Assembly: GCF_900119165.1 (NCBI RefSeq)
Contig: NZ_FPJG01000006.1
Location: 6,386,001 to 6,450,000, forward strand
Length of the DNA: 64,000 bases
Origin: Amycolatopsis australiensis
GTDB taxonomy: Bacteria > Actinomycetota > Actinomycetes > Mycobacteriales > Pseudonocardiaceae
Direction: 5' to 3'
Below the pieces are notes generated by a model, which was given only the letters and a program-made list of their open reading frames with translations, had not been told where the DNA came from and did no database searches. A program made the position numbers and the translations under genes. Each line of letters begins with the position of its first letter. Position 1 is the stretch's first letter. Below are positions 43,169 through 50,833 of this stretch, piece by piece.

Positions 43169-44002
43169 ATGGTTTCCGCAGCACCACGCGCCGAGGTCCG
43201 GATGGGCGACACCACCGTGACCTACCTCCCCGACGGCGAAGCCCGCATCGTCCCGGCCGCGGCCTTCCCCGGCACCACACCGGACCAGTGGTCCGGATTT
43301 CTCGACGGCGACGGCCGGCTCACGTTCAGCGCCGGCTCGTTCCTGATCCGCACCCCGGCCACGGCGGTCCTGGTCGACCTCGGCCTCGGCGCGGTCGACT
43401 TCGAGGTGCCCGGGGTCGGCCGCTACCGCGGCGGCGCCCTGCTCGCCGGCCTGGCCGCCGAGGGGCTGCGCCCCGCCGACATCGACGTCGTCGTGTTCAC
43501 CCACCTGCACTGGGACCACGTCGGCTGGACCGGCACCGCCGACGGTGACTTGACCTTCCCCGCGGCCAGGTACGTCGCGCACGCCGCCGAGTGGGCCCAC
43601 TGGACCAGCAGCGACAGCCCGGCGGGCCCGGACCGCGCGGCCGTGCAGCAGCCGCTGGCCGACCGGATCGAGTTCGTCCGGGACGGGGAGGACCTCGCCC
43701 CCGGCATTCGGGTGCTGGCCACCCCCGGCCACACCCCCGGGCACCTCAGCGTGCTGGTCACCGCGCCCGGCGGGACCGGCCAGGTGCTCGTGCTCGGCGA
43801 CGTCCTGCACTCGCCGGCGCAGGTCGCGCACCCCGAGCGGGCCTTCCGGTCCCATCACGACCCGGCAGCGGCCGACCGCGCTCGCGGCCGGCTGCTCGCC
43901 CAGGCACACGGCACCGACGCCGTGCTCGCCGCCGGGCACTTCGCGCCGGCCGTGTTCGGGCGAATCCGCGACCGCACCTGGCTGCCCCTGGGCGGCGCAT
44001 GA
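43169..44002 (+). CDS. MBL-fold metallohydrolase
   Basis: This 277-residue metallo-beta-lactamase-fold enzyme has the zinc motif FTHLHWDHVGW, a later TPGHTPGHLSVL, VLVLGDVLHSPAQ and AAGHFAP, completing the two-metal site. Family members include lactonases and hydrolases, and the N-terminal AAAFPGTTPDQW region is similar to AHL-lactonase-like proteins. Quorum quenching or general lactone hydrolysis is possible but unproven. It is probably controlled by the divergent LysR protein. Confidence 0.87.
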   Translation: MVSAAPRAEVRMGDTTVTYLPDGEARIVPAAAFPGTTPDQWSGFLDGDGRLTFSAGSFLIRTPATAVLVDLGLGAVDFEVPGVGRYRGGALLAGLAAEGLRPADIDVVVFTHLHWDHVGWTGTADGDLTFPAARYVAHAAEWAHWTSSDSPAGPDRAAVQQPLADRIEFVRDGEDLAPGIRVLATPGHTPGHLSVLVTAPGGTGQVLVLGDVLHSPAQVAHPERAFRSHHDPAAADRARGRLLAQAHGTDAVLAAGHFAPAVFGRIRDRTWLPLGGA

Positions 44003-44071
44003 CTTCCGCTCTCAACGAGTCCAGCAGCGATGGCGAACCTCGACCCCGGCGGCTGCGTCCATCACCAACAG

Positions 44072-44853
44072 TCAGAGGCGTGTCACGGTGCGGACGAAGC
44101 CGGCTACGGCGGTGGACCGGCTGTGGGGCGGCCAGGCGATCACGGTCGTGACAGCCGGCGCGTCGCGCACCGGCACGCCGACGTGGCCGTCGCGCAGCTG
44201 GTCACGGAGCGCCTCGGGCACGAACGCGCAGGCCATGCCCAGGCCGATCAGGTGGAACAAGCGGGTCTGGTCCCGGACCCGCGGCCCGGGGCCGTCCGGG
44301 TAGCTGCCGTCAGGCCGTGGCCAGCGGGGGCAAGGGCAGATCCGTCCGCGCTTCGAGCTCGGCCGTCGACAGCTGCGTCCGGCCGGCGCACAGGTCCTCG
44401 GTGTCGAATCCGGCGGTCGTGTCGTGGGGCCGGTGGAGCAGGGCGGCATCGGCACGACCGTTGCGCAGCAGGCGTTCCGGCTCGCCGGGCGCGCAGAGCA
44501 TGACCTCGACCGGCACCGCCCCCGGCTCCGCGGCGTAGGCGTCCAGGAGCTTCGACAACAGCTCTCGCGCGGCTCCGGCCTTCGTGGCCAGCACCAGGCC
44601 CGGCTGCCCGGTCGCGGCGCGGCGGCTTCGACCGCATCGAGCGCGGCCCGGGCCTCCCGCAGCAGCACCGACCCGCTTCGGTCAGGGCGACGGCGTGGGC
44701 GGAGCGGTGCAGCAGCAAGACCCCGGGCCGGCGCTCCAGCTGCTGGATCGCCCGCGACAGCGGTGACTGCGCCATGCCGAGCCGCTGCGCCGCCCGGCCG
44801 AAGCGCAGTTCCTCGGCGACGGCGACGAAGTAGCGCAGCTCTCGTGTCTCCAC
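44072..44853 (-). pseudogene. LysR regulator pseudogene (several frameshifts)
   Basis: The minus strand encodes a LysR protein in three alternating frames. The helix-turn-helix (TRELRYFVAVAEELRFGRAA, then GMAQSPLSRAIQQLE) starts at ATG 44853. The frame switches near 44660 and 44590 (LVLATKAGAARELLSKLLDA) and again near 44330 (TRLFHLIGLGMACAFVPEAL, ending AGFVRTVTRL). At least three shifts are needed to restore a roughly 260-residue protein. Its T-N11-A type operator upstream is intact. It is clearly inactive unless the assembly is poor here. Confidence 0.8.
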
Positions 44854-44874
44854 CAGGTCACGGTATCCGCCAGA

Positions 44875-44897
44875 GGCGATACCCCTGCGGTATCGCC
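44875..44897. promoter_or_regulatory. LysR-type T-N11-A operator
   Basis: The inverted repeat GGCGATACC-CCTGC-GGTATCGCC contains T44880 and A44892 exactly 11 bases apart, the LysR box. A further GGTATC half-site lies at 44862-44867. It precedes the broken LysR gene and the broken SDR segment, showing what the locus once controlled. Confidence 0.6.
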
Positions 44898-44934
44898 GGC
44901 CACCGCATCGGTCTTGGACGTACCGGCCGGGTCC

Positions 44935-45237
44935 TCACCAGGATCGGCGGCACGAGCGAACAGACGATCGCGCTGGTGACCGAGGCGAACAAGGGCGTGC
45001 TGGGCGTCTGTGGGAAGGGGCTGGTGATTCCGGTGTTGGTGACCAGGAAGTCGAGCCCGCCGGCGCGGTCGGCGATGAGTCCGGCCGCAGCGGGCGCTCT
45101 GGCGTCGTCGGTGACGTCGAGAGGTACGCCGAAAGCGTCCGCTCCGCCCGCACGCAACTTCTCCACCGCCGTCTCGCGGCGCTGCTCGTCCCAAGCAGCG
45201 CCCGCTCCCTCGCCCCGCAGACCACGCCCGACATCGA
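44935..45237 (-). pseudogene. middle part of an SDR gene, inverted relative to its C-terminal part
   Basis: On the minus strand the frame shows EQRRETAVEKLRAGGADAFG, LDVTDDARAPAAAGLIADRA and GLDFLVTNTGITSPFPQTPS, which is the middle of a classical SDR (normally D-NNAG-I). The NADP-binding TGxxxGIG segment that should precede it is missing. The remaining C-terminal part of the same type of enzyme lies head-to-head on the plus strand from about 45238. This suggests an inversion plus loss of the 5' end. Confidence 0.6.
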
Positions 45238-45494
45238 CATGGGCCCGGTTCCGGCGGCCTGCCTGGCCTCGGAAACCTTCCTCAACGCCCTCACCATCCA
45301 GCACGCCAAGGAGCTGAGCGCCACCGGTCCTGGTCAACTGCGGCTGCCCGGGCTTGACGGCGACCGACCTCACCGGCTTCCAGGGCGATCGCACCCCGCG
45401 CCAGGGCGCGGCCATCGCGATCCGCCTCGCGGCCCTGGTCGGCGACGGCCCGACGGGCGGGTTCTTCGACGACGCCGGAGCAGTCCCGTGGTGA
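45238..45494 (+). pseudogene. C-terminal part of an SDR gene (frameshifted)
   Basis: The plus strand reads SETFLNALTIQHAKELSATG, then after a frameshift near 45330 VNCGCPGLTATDLTGFQGDR and PTGGFFDDAGAVPW up to TGA 45492-45494. This is the end of an SDR of the same family as the minus-strand fragment next to it. The active-site YxxxK lysine segment is altered (S-E instead of S-K). No start codon or promoter belongs to it. Confidence 0.65.
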
Positions 45495-45577
45495 GGGAAC
45501 GCACGACGATCGCGGGTTTGCGCGAAGGGCGCCGTTGGTGCAAGTCTGACCGGAACAGCCTACGCATCGGACACGAC

Positions 45578-46819
45578 ATGGAATTGCTGACGCCCTGGGA
45601 CGGCTCGAAGGTCGGGTTGGACCAGGAGGAGATGCGTCGACACAACCGCGGTGCTTTTCTTCGCCTCGTGCACCTGAGCGGCGGGATCTCGCGCGCCGAA
45701 CTCGCGAGACGGATGAACCTCAACCGAAGCACGATCAAGACGTTGACGGCGGAACTGAGCGCGGCGGGCCTGGTCCGGGAAGTGTCGCAGACGGACAATC
45801 GTCACCAGGGCCGCCCGTCGCTCGTGGTGTGCCCGGAGACGCAGCGTTTCCACGTACTGGCGTTCGATGTCGCGGTGGACCGGTTGACCGCCGCCCGGAT
45901 CGGCCTCGGCGGTGTCATCCTGGACCGCAAGGTCGCCGCCCGGCGCCGATCCGGAGTCGATCTCGACTACGTCGTCACGACGCTCGCCGGGCTCGGCCAC
46001 CAGCTGACCGAGGCGGCGCCGTCGACGTCGACCTGCGTGGGGCTCGGAGCCTCGTACTGCGGAATGATCCGTCCCGGCGACGGAACCGTCCGGTTCGGCC
46101 CCGACCTCGGATGGGTCGACCAGGCGTTCGGCGCTGAACTGGCACGCCGGCTCGGACTGGGACTGCGGGTGCCGGTGGGGAACGAGGCGCATCTCGGAGC
46201 GCTCGCCGAGCACCTTCGCGGGGCCGGGACGGGGGTGCAGAACCTTGTCTACCTGCACGGCGACGTCGGCGTCGGTGGCGGGATCATCGTCGGCGGCACC
46301 GTGCTGGACGGCGACGCGGGGTACGGCTGCGAGCTGGGCCACATGGTCGTCAACCCGCACGGCGGGCGACCGTGCGGCTGCGGCTCCAGCGGATGCCTGG
46401 AGGCGGAAGCCGGGGAACGGGCCTTGCTCGACGCCGCGCGCAGGCCGGCGGAGGTCTTCGGCCGTGATGCCGTGCGGGCGGTGGCCGACGACGCGGCCGC
46501 GGGCGACGCCGACGCCCGCGCGGCGCTCGATTACGTCGGGGACTGGCTGGGCATCGGCGTGGCGAACCTCATCAATCTCTTCAACCCGGCCGTGGTCGTG
46601 TTCGGCGGGATGTTGCGCGATGTGTACGCCGGTGTGCTGCCGCGAGTACGCAGTCGCGTCGCACGCAATGTGCTGCCGGTGGCGAAGGAAAAAGTGCGCC
46701 TGAGTGTGTCAGCCCTCGGGGACGACACCACCCTGATCGGCGCGGGCGAGCTCGCGTTCTCGCGGCTGCTGCGCGATCCATTGGCGGAAACACAGCGGGT
46801 TTCGCCGACCGCTGGGTGA
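45578..46819 (+). CDS. ROK-family transcriptional repressor
   Basis: This 413-residue ROK protein has an N-terminal winged helix (RRHNRGAFLRLVHLSGGISR, AELARRMNLNRSTIKTLTAEL) and a sugar-kinase-like domain with VGNEAHLGALAEH, HGDVGVGGGIIVGG and the zinc motif GRPCGCGSSGCLEAEAG. ROK repressors usually sense a sugar or sugar phosphate (NagC, XylR, Mlc types). No sugar genes are adjacent, so its targets may lie elsewhere. A strong hairpin follows the gene. Confidence 0.9.
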   Translation: MELLTPWDGSKVGLDQEEMRRHNRGAFLRLVHLSGGISRAELARRMNLNRSTIKTLTAELSAAGLVREVSQTDNRHQGRPSLVVCPETQRFHVLAFDVAVDRLTAARIGLGGVILDRKVAARRRSGVDLDYVVTTLAGLGHQLTEAAPSTSTCVGLGASYCGMIRPGDGTVRFGPDLGWVDQAFGAELARRLGLGLRVPVGNEAHLGALAEHLRGAGTGVQNLVYLHGDVGVGGGIIVGGTVLDGDAGYGCELGHMVVNPHGGRPCGCGSSGCLEAEAGERALLDAARRPAEVFGRDAVRAVADDAAAGDADARAALDYVGDWLGIGVANLINLFNPAVVVFGGMLRDVYAGVLPRVRSRVARNVLPVAKEKVRLSVSALGDDTTLIGAGELAFSRLLRDPLAETQRVSPTAG

Positions 46820-46850
46820 GCCGCCCGTGGCGTGTCACTCCGGGCCGCCC

Positions 46851-46894
46851 GGCCGGGCCCGGCGCGCGACGGCGTCGCGGCACCGGGCCCGGCC
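46851..46894. terminator. bidirectional stem-loop between convergent genes
   Basis: GGCCGGGCCCGG (46851-46862) pairs perfectly with 46883-46894. The loop contains a second small hairpin (CGCGAC/GTCGCG). It lies between the ends of the ROK gene and the facing SnoaL-like gene. Confidence 0.75.
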
Positions 46895-46896
46895 GT

Positions 46897-47244
46897 TCAC
46901 GGCTCGATCACCAGCCCGGCGATGAGGTCGCCGTCCAGGGTGAACCGGAACCGCAGGTCGGCCACGCCGCCCGGGAAGTCGCCCTCGAGGTGGTTCACCG
47001 CCACGTAGTGCTCGTCGTCCACGCGGTGGGCCGCGACGAGCGTCGTCGTGTAGGTGTACCGGCTTGCCGCACGGGTGAGCCAGTCGCGGATCTCGTGCTT
47101 GCCGCGGTGGGTCCGGCCCTCGTCGGTGACGACGGCGTCCTCGGTGTAGCGGGCCAGCGCCGATTCCAGGTCGCGGGCCCGGTGGGCGGTCAGGTAGCCG
47201 GTGATCACCGCGGGGAGTTCGTTCGGGTCGATCGCTTCACTCAT
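46897..47244 (-). CDS. SnoaL-like (NTF2-fold) protein
   Basis: This 115-residue protein of the NTF2/SnoaL-like fold has ELPAVITGYLTAHRARDLES, DAVVTDEGRTHRGKHEIRDW and a C-terminal beta-sheet (FRFTLDGDLIAGLVI). Family members are small enzymes, isomerases or stress proteins, and the active residues here do not reveal a reaction. ATG 47244 and GTG 47253 are both possible starts. A MerR-type promoter sits directly upstream and the MerR gene is divergent. Confidence 0.85.
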   Translation of the reverse strand: MSEAIDPNELPAVITGYLTAHRARDLESALARYTEDAVVTDEGRTHRGKHEIRDWLTRAASRYTYTTTLVAAHRVDDEHYVAVNHLEGDFPGGVADLRFRFTLDGDLIAGLVIEP

Positions 47245-47251
47245 GCCGATC

Positions 47252-47282
47252 ACGGTGGGGTCTCTCCCCGGGAGAGGGTCAA
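47252..47282 (-). promoter_or_regulatory. MerR-type promoter with 19-bp spacer and dyad
   Basis: On the minus strand TTGACC (47282-47277) and CACCGT (47257-47252) are separated by 19 bp that contain the inverted repeat CTCTCCC/GGGAGAG. This is a MerR-remodelled promoter for the SnoaL-like gene. The GTG of the MerR gene lies 18 bases beyond on the other strand. Confidence 0.75.
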
Positions 47283-47300
47283 GCAGGGCACAGTGGTGGG

Positions 47301-48116
47301 GTGTCCCGCGGATTGACGATCGGCGAGTTCGCCCAGCTGACGCAGCTGAGTATCCGGACCCTGCGCCGGTACCACGAGTCCGGGCTGCTCGAGCCCGCCT
47401 CGGTGGACCCCGCCAGCGGCTACCGGTACTACACCGCCGAGCAGATCCCCACCGCGCAGGTCATCCACCGGCTGCGGGAGCTGGACATGCCGCTGGCCGA
47501 CGTGGCCGAGCTCCTCGCCACCGAGGACGCGGCCCAGCGGGCGGACCTGGTCGGCCGGCACCTGCGGCGGCTGGAGGAGGAGCTGGCACGGACCCGGGCC
47601 GCCGTGGCCTCGCTGCGGCGGCTGCTGCGTCCCGCCGACGACGGCCTGGACGTCGAACTCCGCCCGGTGCCGGCGCAGACCGTCGCTGCGGTCGAGGGCG
47701 TCGTCGACCACCACGACGTGGTGCCGTGGTACGGCGAGGCCATGGCCGAGCTGGACGCCGCGGTCGCCGGCCTGCCACCGCTCGGCGCGCCGGGCGGGCG
47801 CTACGCCAACGAGCTGTTCACCGGCGGCCGGGGCACGGTCCTGGTCTACCGGCCCGTCGCCGACCCACCGGCCCGGGGACGGGTGCGGCCGGTACACCTC
47901 CCGGCGGCCGAACTCGCCGTGGCCGTCCATGCCGGACCCCACGACGACATCCAGGTCACCTACGGCCGGCTGGGCGCCTGGGTGGTCGACCACGCGCTCA
48001 CCGTGGACGGTCCCGTCCACGAGACATACCTGGTCGGCCCGCGCGACACCCCGGCCCCGGCGGCCTGGCGGACGGAGATCGGCTGGCCGGTGTTCCGGCT
48101 CGCGTCCTCGCCCTGA
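47301..48116 (+). CDS. MerR regulator with GyrI-like effector-binding domain
   Basis: This 271-residue protein has an N-terminal MerR winged helix (LTIGEFAQLTQLSIRTLRRY, SGYRYYTAEQI), a long dimerisation helix, then a GyrI-like/BacT effector-binding domain (VELRPVPAQTVAAVEGVVD, with PVHETYLVGPRDTPAPAAW). This architecture is the BmrR/TipA-like class that binds small hydrophobic or cationic drugs. It should remodel the promoter at 47252-47282 and so switch on the SnoaL-like protein. Confidence 0.88.
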   Translation: MSRGLTIGEFAQLTQLSIRTLRRYHESGLLEPASVDPASGYRYYTAEQIPTAQVIHRLRELDMPLADVAELLATEDAAQRADLVGRHLRRLEEELARTRAAVASLRRLLRPADDGLDVELRPVPAQTVAAVEGVVDHHDVVPWYGEAMAELDAAVAGLPPLGAPGGRYANELFTGGRGTVLVYRPVADPPARGRVRPVHLPAAELAVAVHAGPHDDIQVTYGRLGAWVVDHALTVDGPVHETYLVGPRDTPAPAAWRTEIGWPVFRLASSP

Positions 48117-48373
48117 CCGGCGACCTGCTCGGCGAGCTCGCCAGCGATCTGCGGTTGCCGACCGGCGTGTCGGACGACGTCCACTACGCCACCCCCGTCG
48201 CCGACGCGGTCGCCGCCGTCAGAGCCGGCCGGTCAGCCGAGGAGTTGGACGGCCGGCGGCCCCCGGCGCGGCAGGCGTTCCCGCGCTCGGGCGCGGTCGG
48301 TGTCCAGCACGCTTTCCCGGCCCGTGTCCGGGTCGCCGGCGCGACCGACACCCCGCGGGCGTGCCGGTGGTCG
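48117..48373. other. coding-like remnant between convergent genes
   Basis: A plus-strand frame running from inside the MerR 3' end reads LALTGDLLGELASDLRLPTG, then SDDVHYATPVADAVAAVRAG and has normal codon usage, but no start or family match. It may be the tail of a lost gene. Confidence 0.35.
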
Positions 48374-49744
48374 TTATCGGCCTGCAGCATCGACTTCGGC
48401 GACCGCGCGCTCCGCGGCCCGGACGGCGCCCTCCATGTACGACTCGAATTCGACCGATGTCTCGGCACCCGCCCAGTGGACACGTCCGACCGGCGCCGTT
48501 GCCGCGTCGGTGTAGTTCGTCAGGACGCCTGGGGTTCGCAAGGCCGCTACTCCGGCTATCCACGGTTCGGCGATCCAGGACTTCTCCAGGTATCGCTCGG
48601 GCTTGCGCGCCTCCGCGCCGAAAAGCGTGACGAGGTCGTCGACGAAGGCGTCGCGACGGGCGTCCGCGTTGTCGAGGACCGCGTCGGTCCACTGGAAACT
48701 TCCCGAGGCCGCCGTGCCGATGAACGTCATCAGGATTCCCTTGGTGGCGTCGGGCGGGGAGTTGTCGACGACGTAGTGCGCGATCGGCAGGTCGGTGATG
48801 GCCGAGCCGTTGAGACCCCGGTCGCGCCAGAACGGCCGCTCGTAGACCACGCAGATCTTCCGTTCACCACCGTTGCGCCAGGCGCGTTGCAGCTTCGCAC
48901 GACGCGTCGGCAGCTCCGGGAGGAACTTGATCCGGCCCGCGTCGGCCGGGGTCATCGCGACGACCACCCGCCGGCAGCGGGCTTCCAGACCTGCCGAGCG
49001 CACGAGCACACCGCGTGCGTCCTGCTCGATCGACGTCACCGGTGAGCCCAGCCTGACCCGGTCCCCGAGCTCGCCGGCGATCGCGTCGGCAACGGCTTGG
49101 GTGCCACCCGCCACGCGCGTCTCCTGGGCACCGTTCTCGGTGTTCATCATGAAGTCGATGCCGCCCGAGGTGCTGATCTGGTGCAACGCCTTGAGCAGCG
49201 AGACGTGGCTGAGGTCTTCGGCGAACACCAGCGTGAAACCGAGCTCGAACACGTGCCGTGCCTCGGCGACACGGCAGTTCCTGCGCAGCCAGTGCCCCAA
49301 CGTGGTGCTGTCCCATTCGGCCGCCTTGCCGGCCCGCCAGGGAGCCGCGGCCGGCACGGTCGCCGCCATCCGCTCGAGCCGGAACTGGGCCTGGGCGAAG
49401 TCCAGCAAGGCGAGCGGCCGCATGGGCGGGATGGTGCCGCCGTACGTCCGTCGCCGGCCGCCCCGGAGGTAGATCGTCCTGCCGTCCGTGTACGTGGGGA
49501 ACGTCTTGAGTCCCAGCTCCGACAGCAGGTCGGCCATGGCGGTGTGCTTCGGCCCGATCCATTGGCCGCCGCCCTCGCTGATCACCCCGTCACCGGCGTC
49601 GAGGTTGACCAGGCGTCCGCCGGCGCGGTCGTCGGCCTCGAGCACGAGCACCGAGTGCCCGCGCCGCACGAGCCGGCGGGCGGTGACGAGGCCGGACAGG
49701 CCGGCGCCGGCCACGACGAAGTCGGTGGTGAGCGTTTCGGTCAC
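48374..49744 (-). CDS. flavin monoamine oxidase
   Basis: This 456-residue FAD amine oxidase has the dinucleotide motif VAGAGLSGLVTARRLVRRGH with Glu36, GGRLVNLDAGDGVISEGGGQ, the substrate-entry region WIGPKHTAMADLLSELGL and the C-terminal FAD motif VGRVHWAGAETSVEFESYME. It oxidises an amine to an imine that hydrolyses to an aldehyde or ketone plus ammonia and H2O2. The GTG start at 49744 has GGAG six bases upstream. It is the last gene of the leftward operon after the esterase and the BVMO, which fits a role in making the ketone substrate. Confidence 0.9.
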   Translation of the reverse strand: MTETLTTDFVVAGAGLSGLVTARRLVRRGHSVLVLEADDRAGGRLVNLDAGDGVISEGGGQWIGPKHTAMADLLSELGLKTFPTYTDGRTIYLRGGRRRTYGGTIPPMRPLALLDFAQAQFRLERMAATVPAAAPWRAGKAAEWDSTTLGHWLRRNCRVAEARHVFELGFTLVFAEDLSHVSLLKALHQISTSGGIDFMMNTENGAQETRVAGGTQAVADAIAGELGDRVRLGSPVTSIEQDARGVLVRSAGLEARCRRVVVAMTPADAGRIKFLPELPTRRAKLQRAWRNGGERKICVVYERPFWRDRGLNGSAITDLPIAHYVVDNSPPDATKGILMTFIGTAASGSFQWTDAVLDNADARRDAFVDDLVTLFGAEARKPERYLEKSWIAEPWIAGVAALRTPGVLTNYTDAATAPVGRVHWAGAETSVEFESYMEGAVRAAERAVAEVDAAGR

Positions 49745-49759
49745 GTGATTCTCCGATCC

Positions 49760-50833
49760 TCAGGCGATCTCGCCGACACGGCCAATCGGGCGTACGGGAC
49801 GCACCGGCTGTTCCCGCAGGGCCGCCGCGACCGCCGCCACCAGCCGGTTCGTGGCTTCCTTGCTGCTCCGGCTGACCGCGGTGAAGGCGATGTAGCCGTG
49901 CACAAGACCTTCCTCGCGGATCACGTCGACGCGCACGCCGCTTTCCAGCAAGGCGGCGGCGTAGGCGAGTCCGTCGTCGCGCAGCGGGTCGAACCCGGCG
50001 ACCGTCACGATGGCGTCCGGCAGACCGGTCAGGTCGTCGGCGAGCAACGGGCACAGCCGCGGGATGTGCTGGTCGGTTCCCTCGGGCACGTAGTGGCCCA
50101 TGAACCAGTCGATCTGCTTGGCCGACAGGGCGGGCGAATCGGCGAACTCGTCCTGCGAGGGCCGCCGCACCGAGATGTCGGTCACCGGCTGGACGAGCAC
50201 CTGGAGCATCGGCTGCACCGGCTGCCCGCGCACCTGCTGGCAGAGCACGGCGGCGATGTTGCCGCCGGCACTTTCGCCGGCGACGACGATCCGGTTCGGG
50301 TCGATGCCCCAGCCGGCCGCGTGGTCGACGGCGTACCGCCAGGCCGCCAGGGCGTCGTCGTGGGCCGCGGGATAGGGGTCCTCGGGTGCCAGGCGGTATT
50401 CGACCGACAGCACGTCGGCGCCCGTTCCGTGGGCGAGCATCCGCGCCGGGGCGGCGTAGCCGGCCCGGCTGCCGAGCGCGAAGCCGCCACCGTGGAAGAA
50501 CAGGATCAGGCCGCTCGCGGGACGTTCCGAGCTGTACCGGGTCGCCCACAGGCCGGCACTGACCTCGACCTCCTGCTCGACGGCGCAGGGAGCGACCCGG
50601 TCGGCGAACACGGCGGCGTCGGTCTCGGTGACCTTCCGGGCGTCGGTGACCGGCAGGTCGCTGTAGTCGTTCCCGGCCCCGGCGATTTTCATCAGCAGGG
50701 CGATGTCGGGGGCCATGCGCTCGCCGGCGCGGTTGACCGGCGGGCGGGCGAGCAGCCGGGCGATCGGCGCCGGTGTGCGGCACAGGGCGATGACGAAGGC
50801 TCGCTGCAAACGCTGTCCCAAGGTCAGGTTCAT
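49760..50833 (-). CDS. HSL-family esterase/lactonase (alpha/beta hydrolase)
   Basis: This 357-residue hormone-sensitive-lipase-type hydrolase has the oxyanion motif HGGG at 114-117, the nucleophile GESAG with Ser188, and the Asp and His near the C terminus (DPLRDDG and LVHGYI). It should hydrolyse the ester or lactone made by the adjacent Baeyer-Villiger monooxygenase, as ChnC-type hydrolases do in cyclohexanone breakdown. The ATG overlaps the BVMO stop (ATGA), so the two are translationally coupled. Substrate size is not known. Confidence 0.88.
   Translation of the reverse strand: MNLTLGQRLQRAFVIALCRTPAPIARLLARPPVNRAGERMAPDIALLMKIAGAGNDYSDLPVTDARKVTETDAAVFADRVAPCAVEQEVEVSAGLWATRYSSERPASGLILFFHGGGFALGSRAGYAAPARMLAHGTGADVLSVEYRLAPEDPYPAAHDDALAAWRYAVDHAAGWGIDPNRIVVAGESAGGNIAAVLCQQVRGQPVQPMLQVLVQPVTDISVRRPSQDEFADSPALSAKQIDWFMGHYVPEGTDQHIPRLCPLLADDLTGLPDAIVTVAGFDPLRDDGLAYAAALLESGVRVDVIREEGLVHGYIAFTAVSRSSKEATNRLVAAVAAALREQPVRPVRPIGRVGEIA

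Noticed and set aside
43169..44002. Quorum-quenching AHL lactonase as a firm call
   Set aside because: The HxHxDH site is shared by many MBL-fold hydrolases, and the neighbours give no signalling context.
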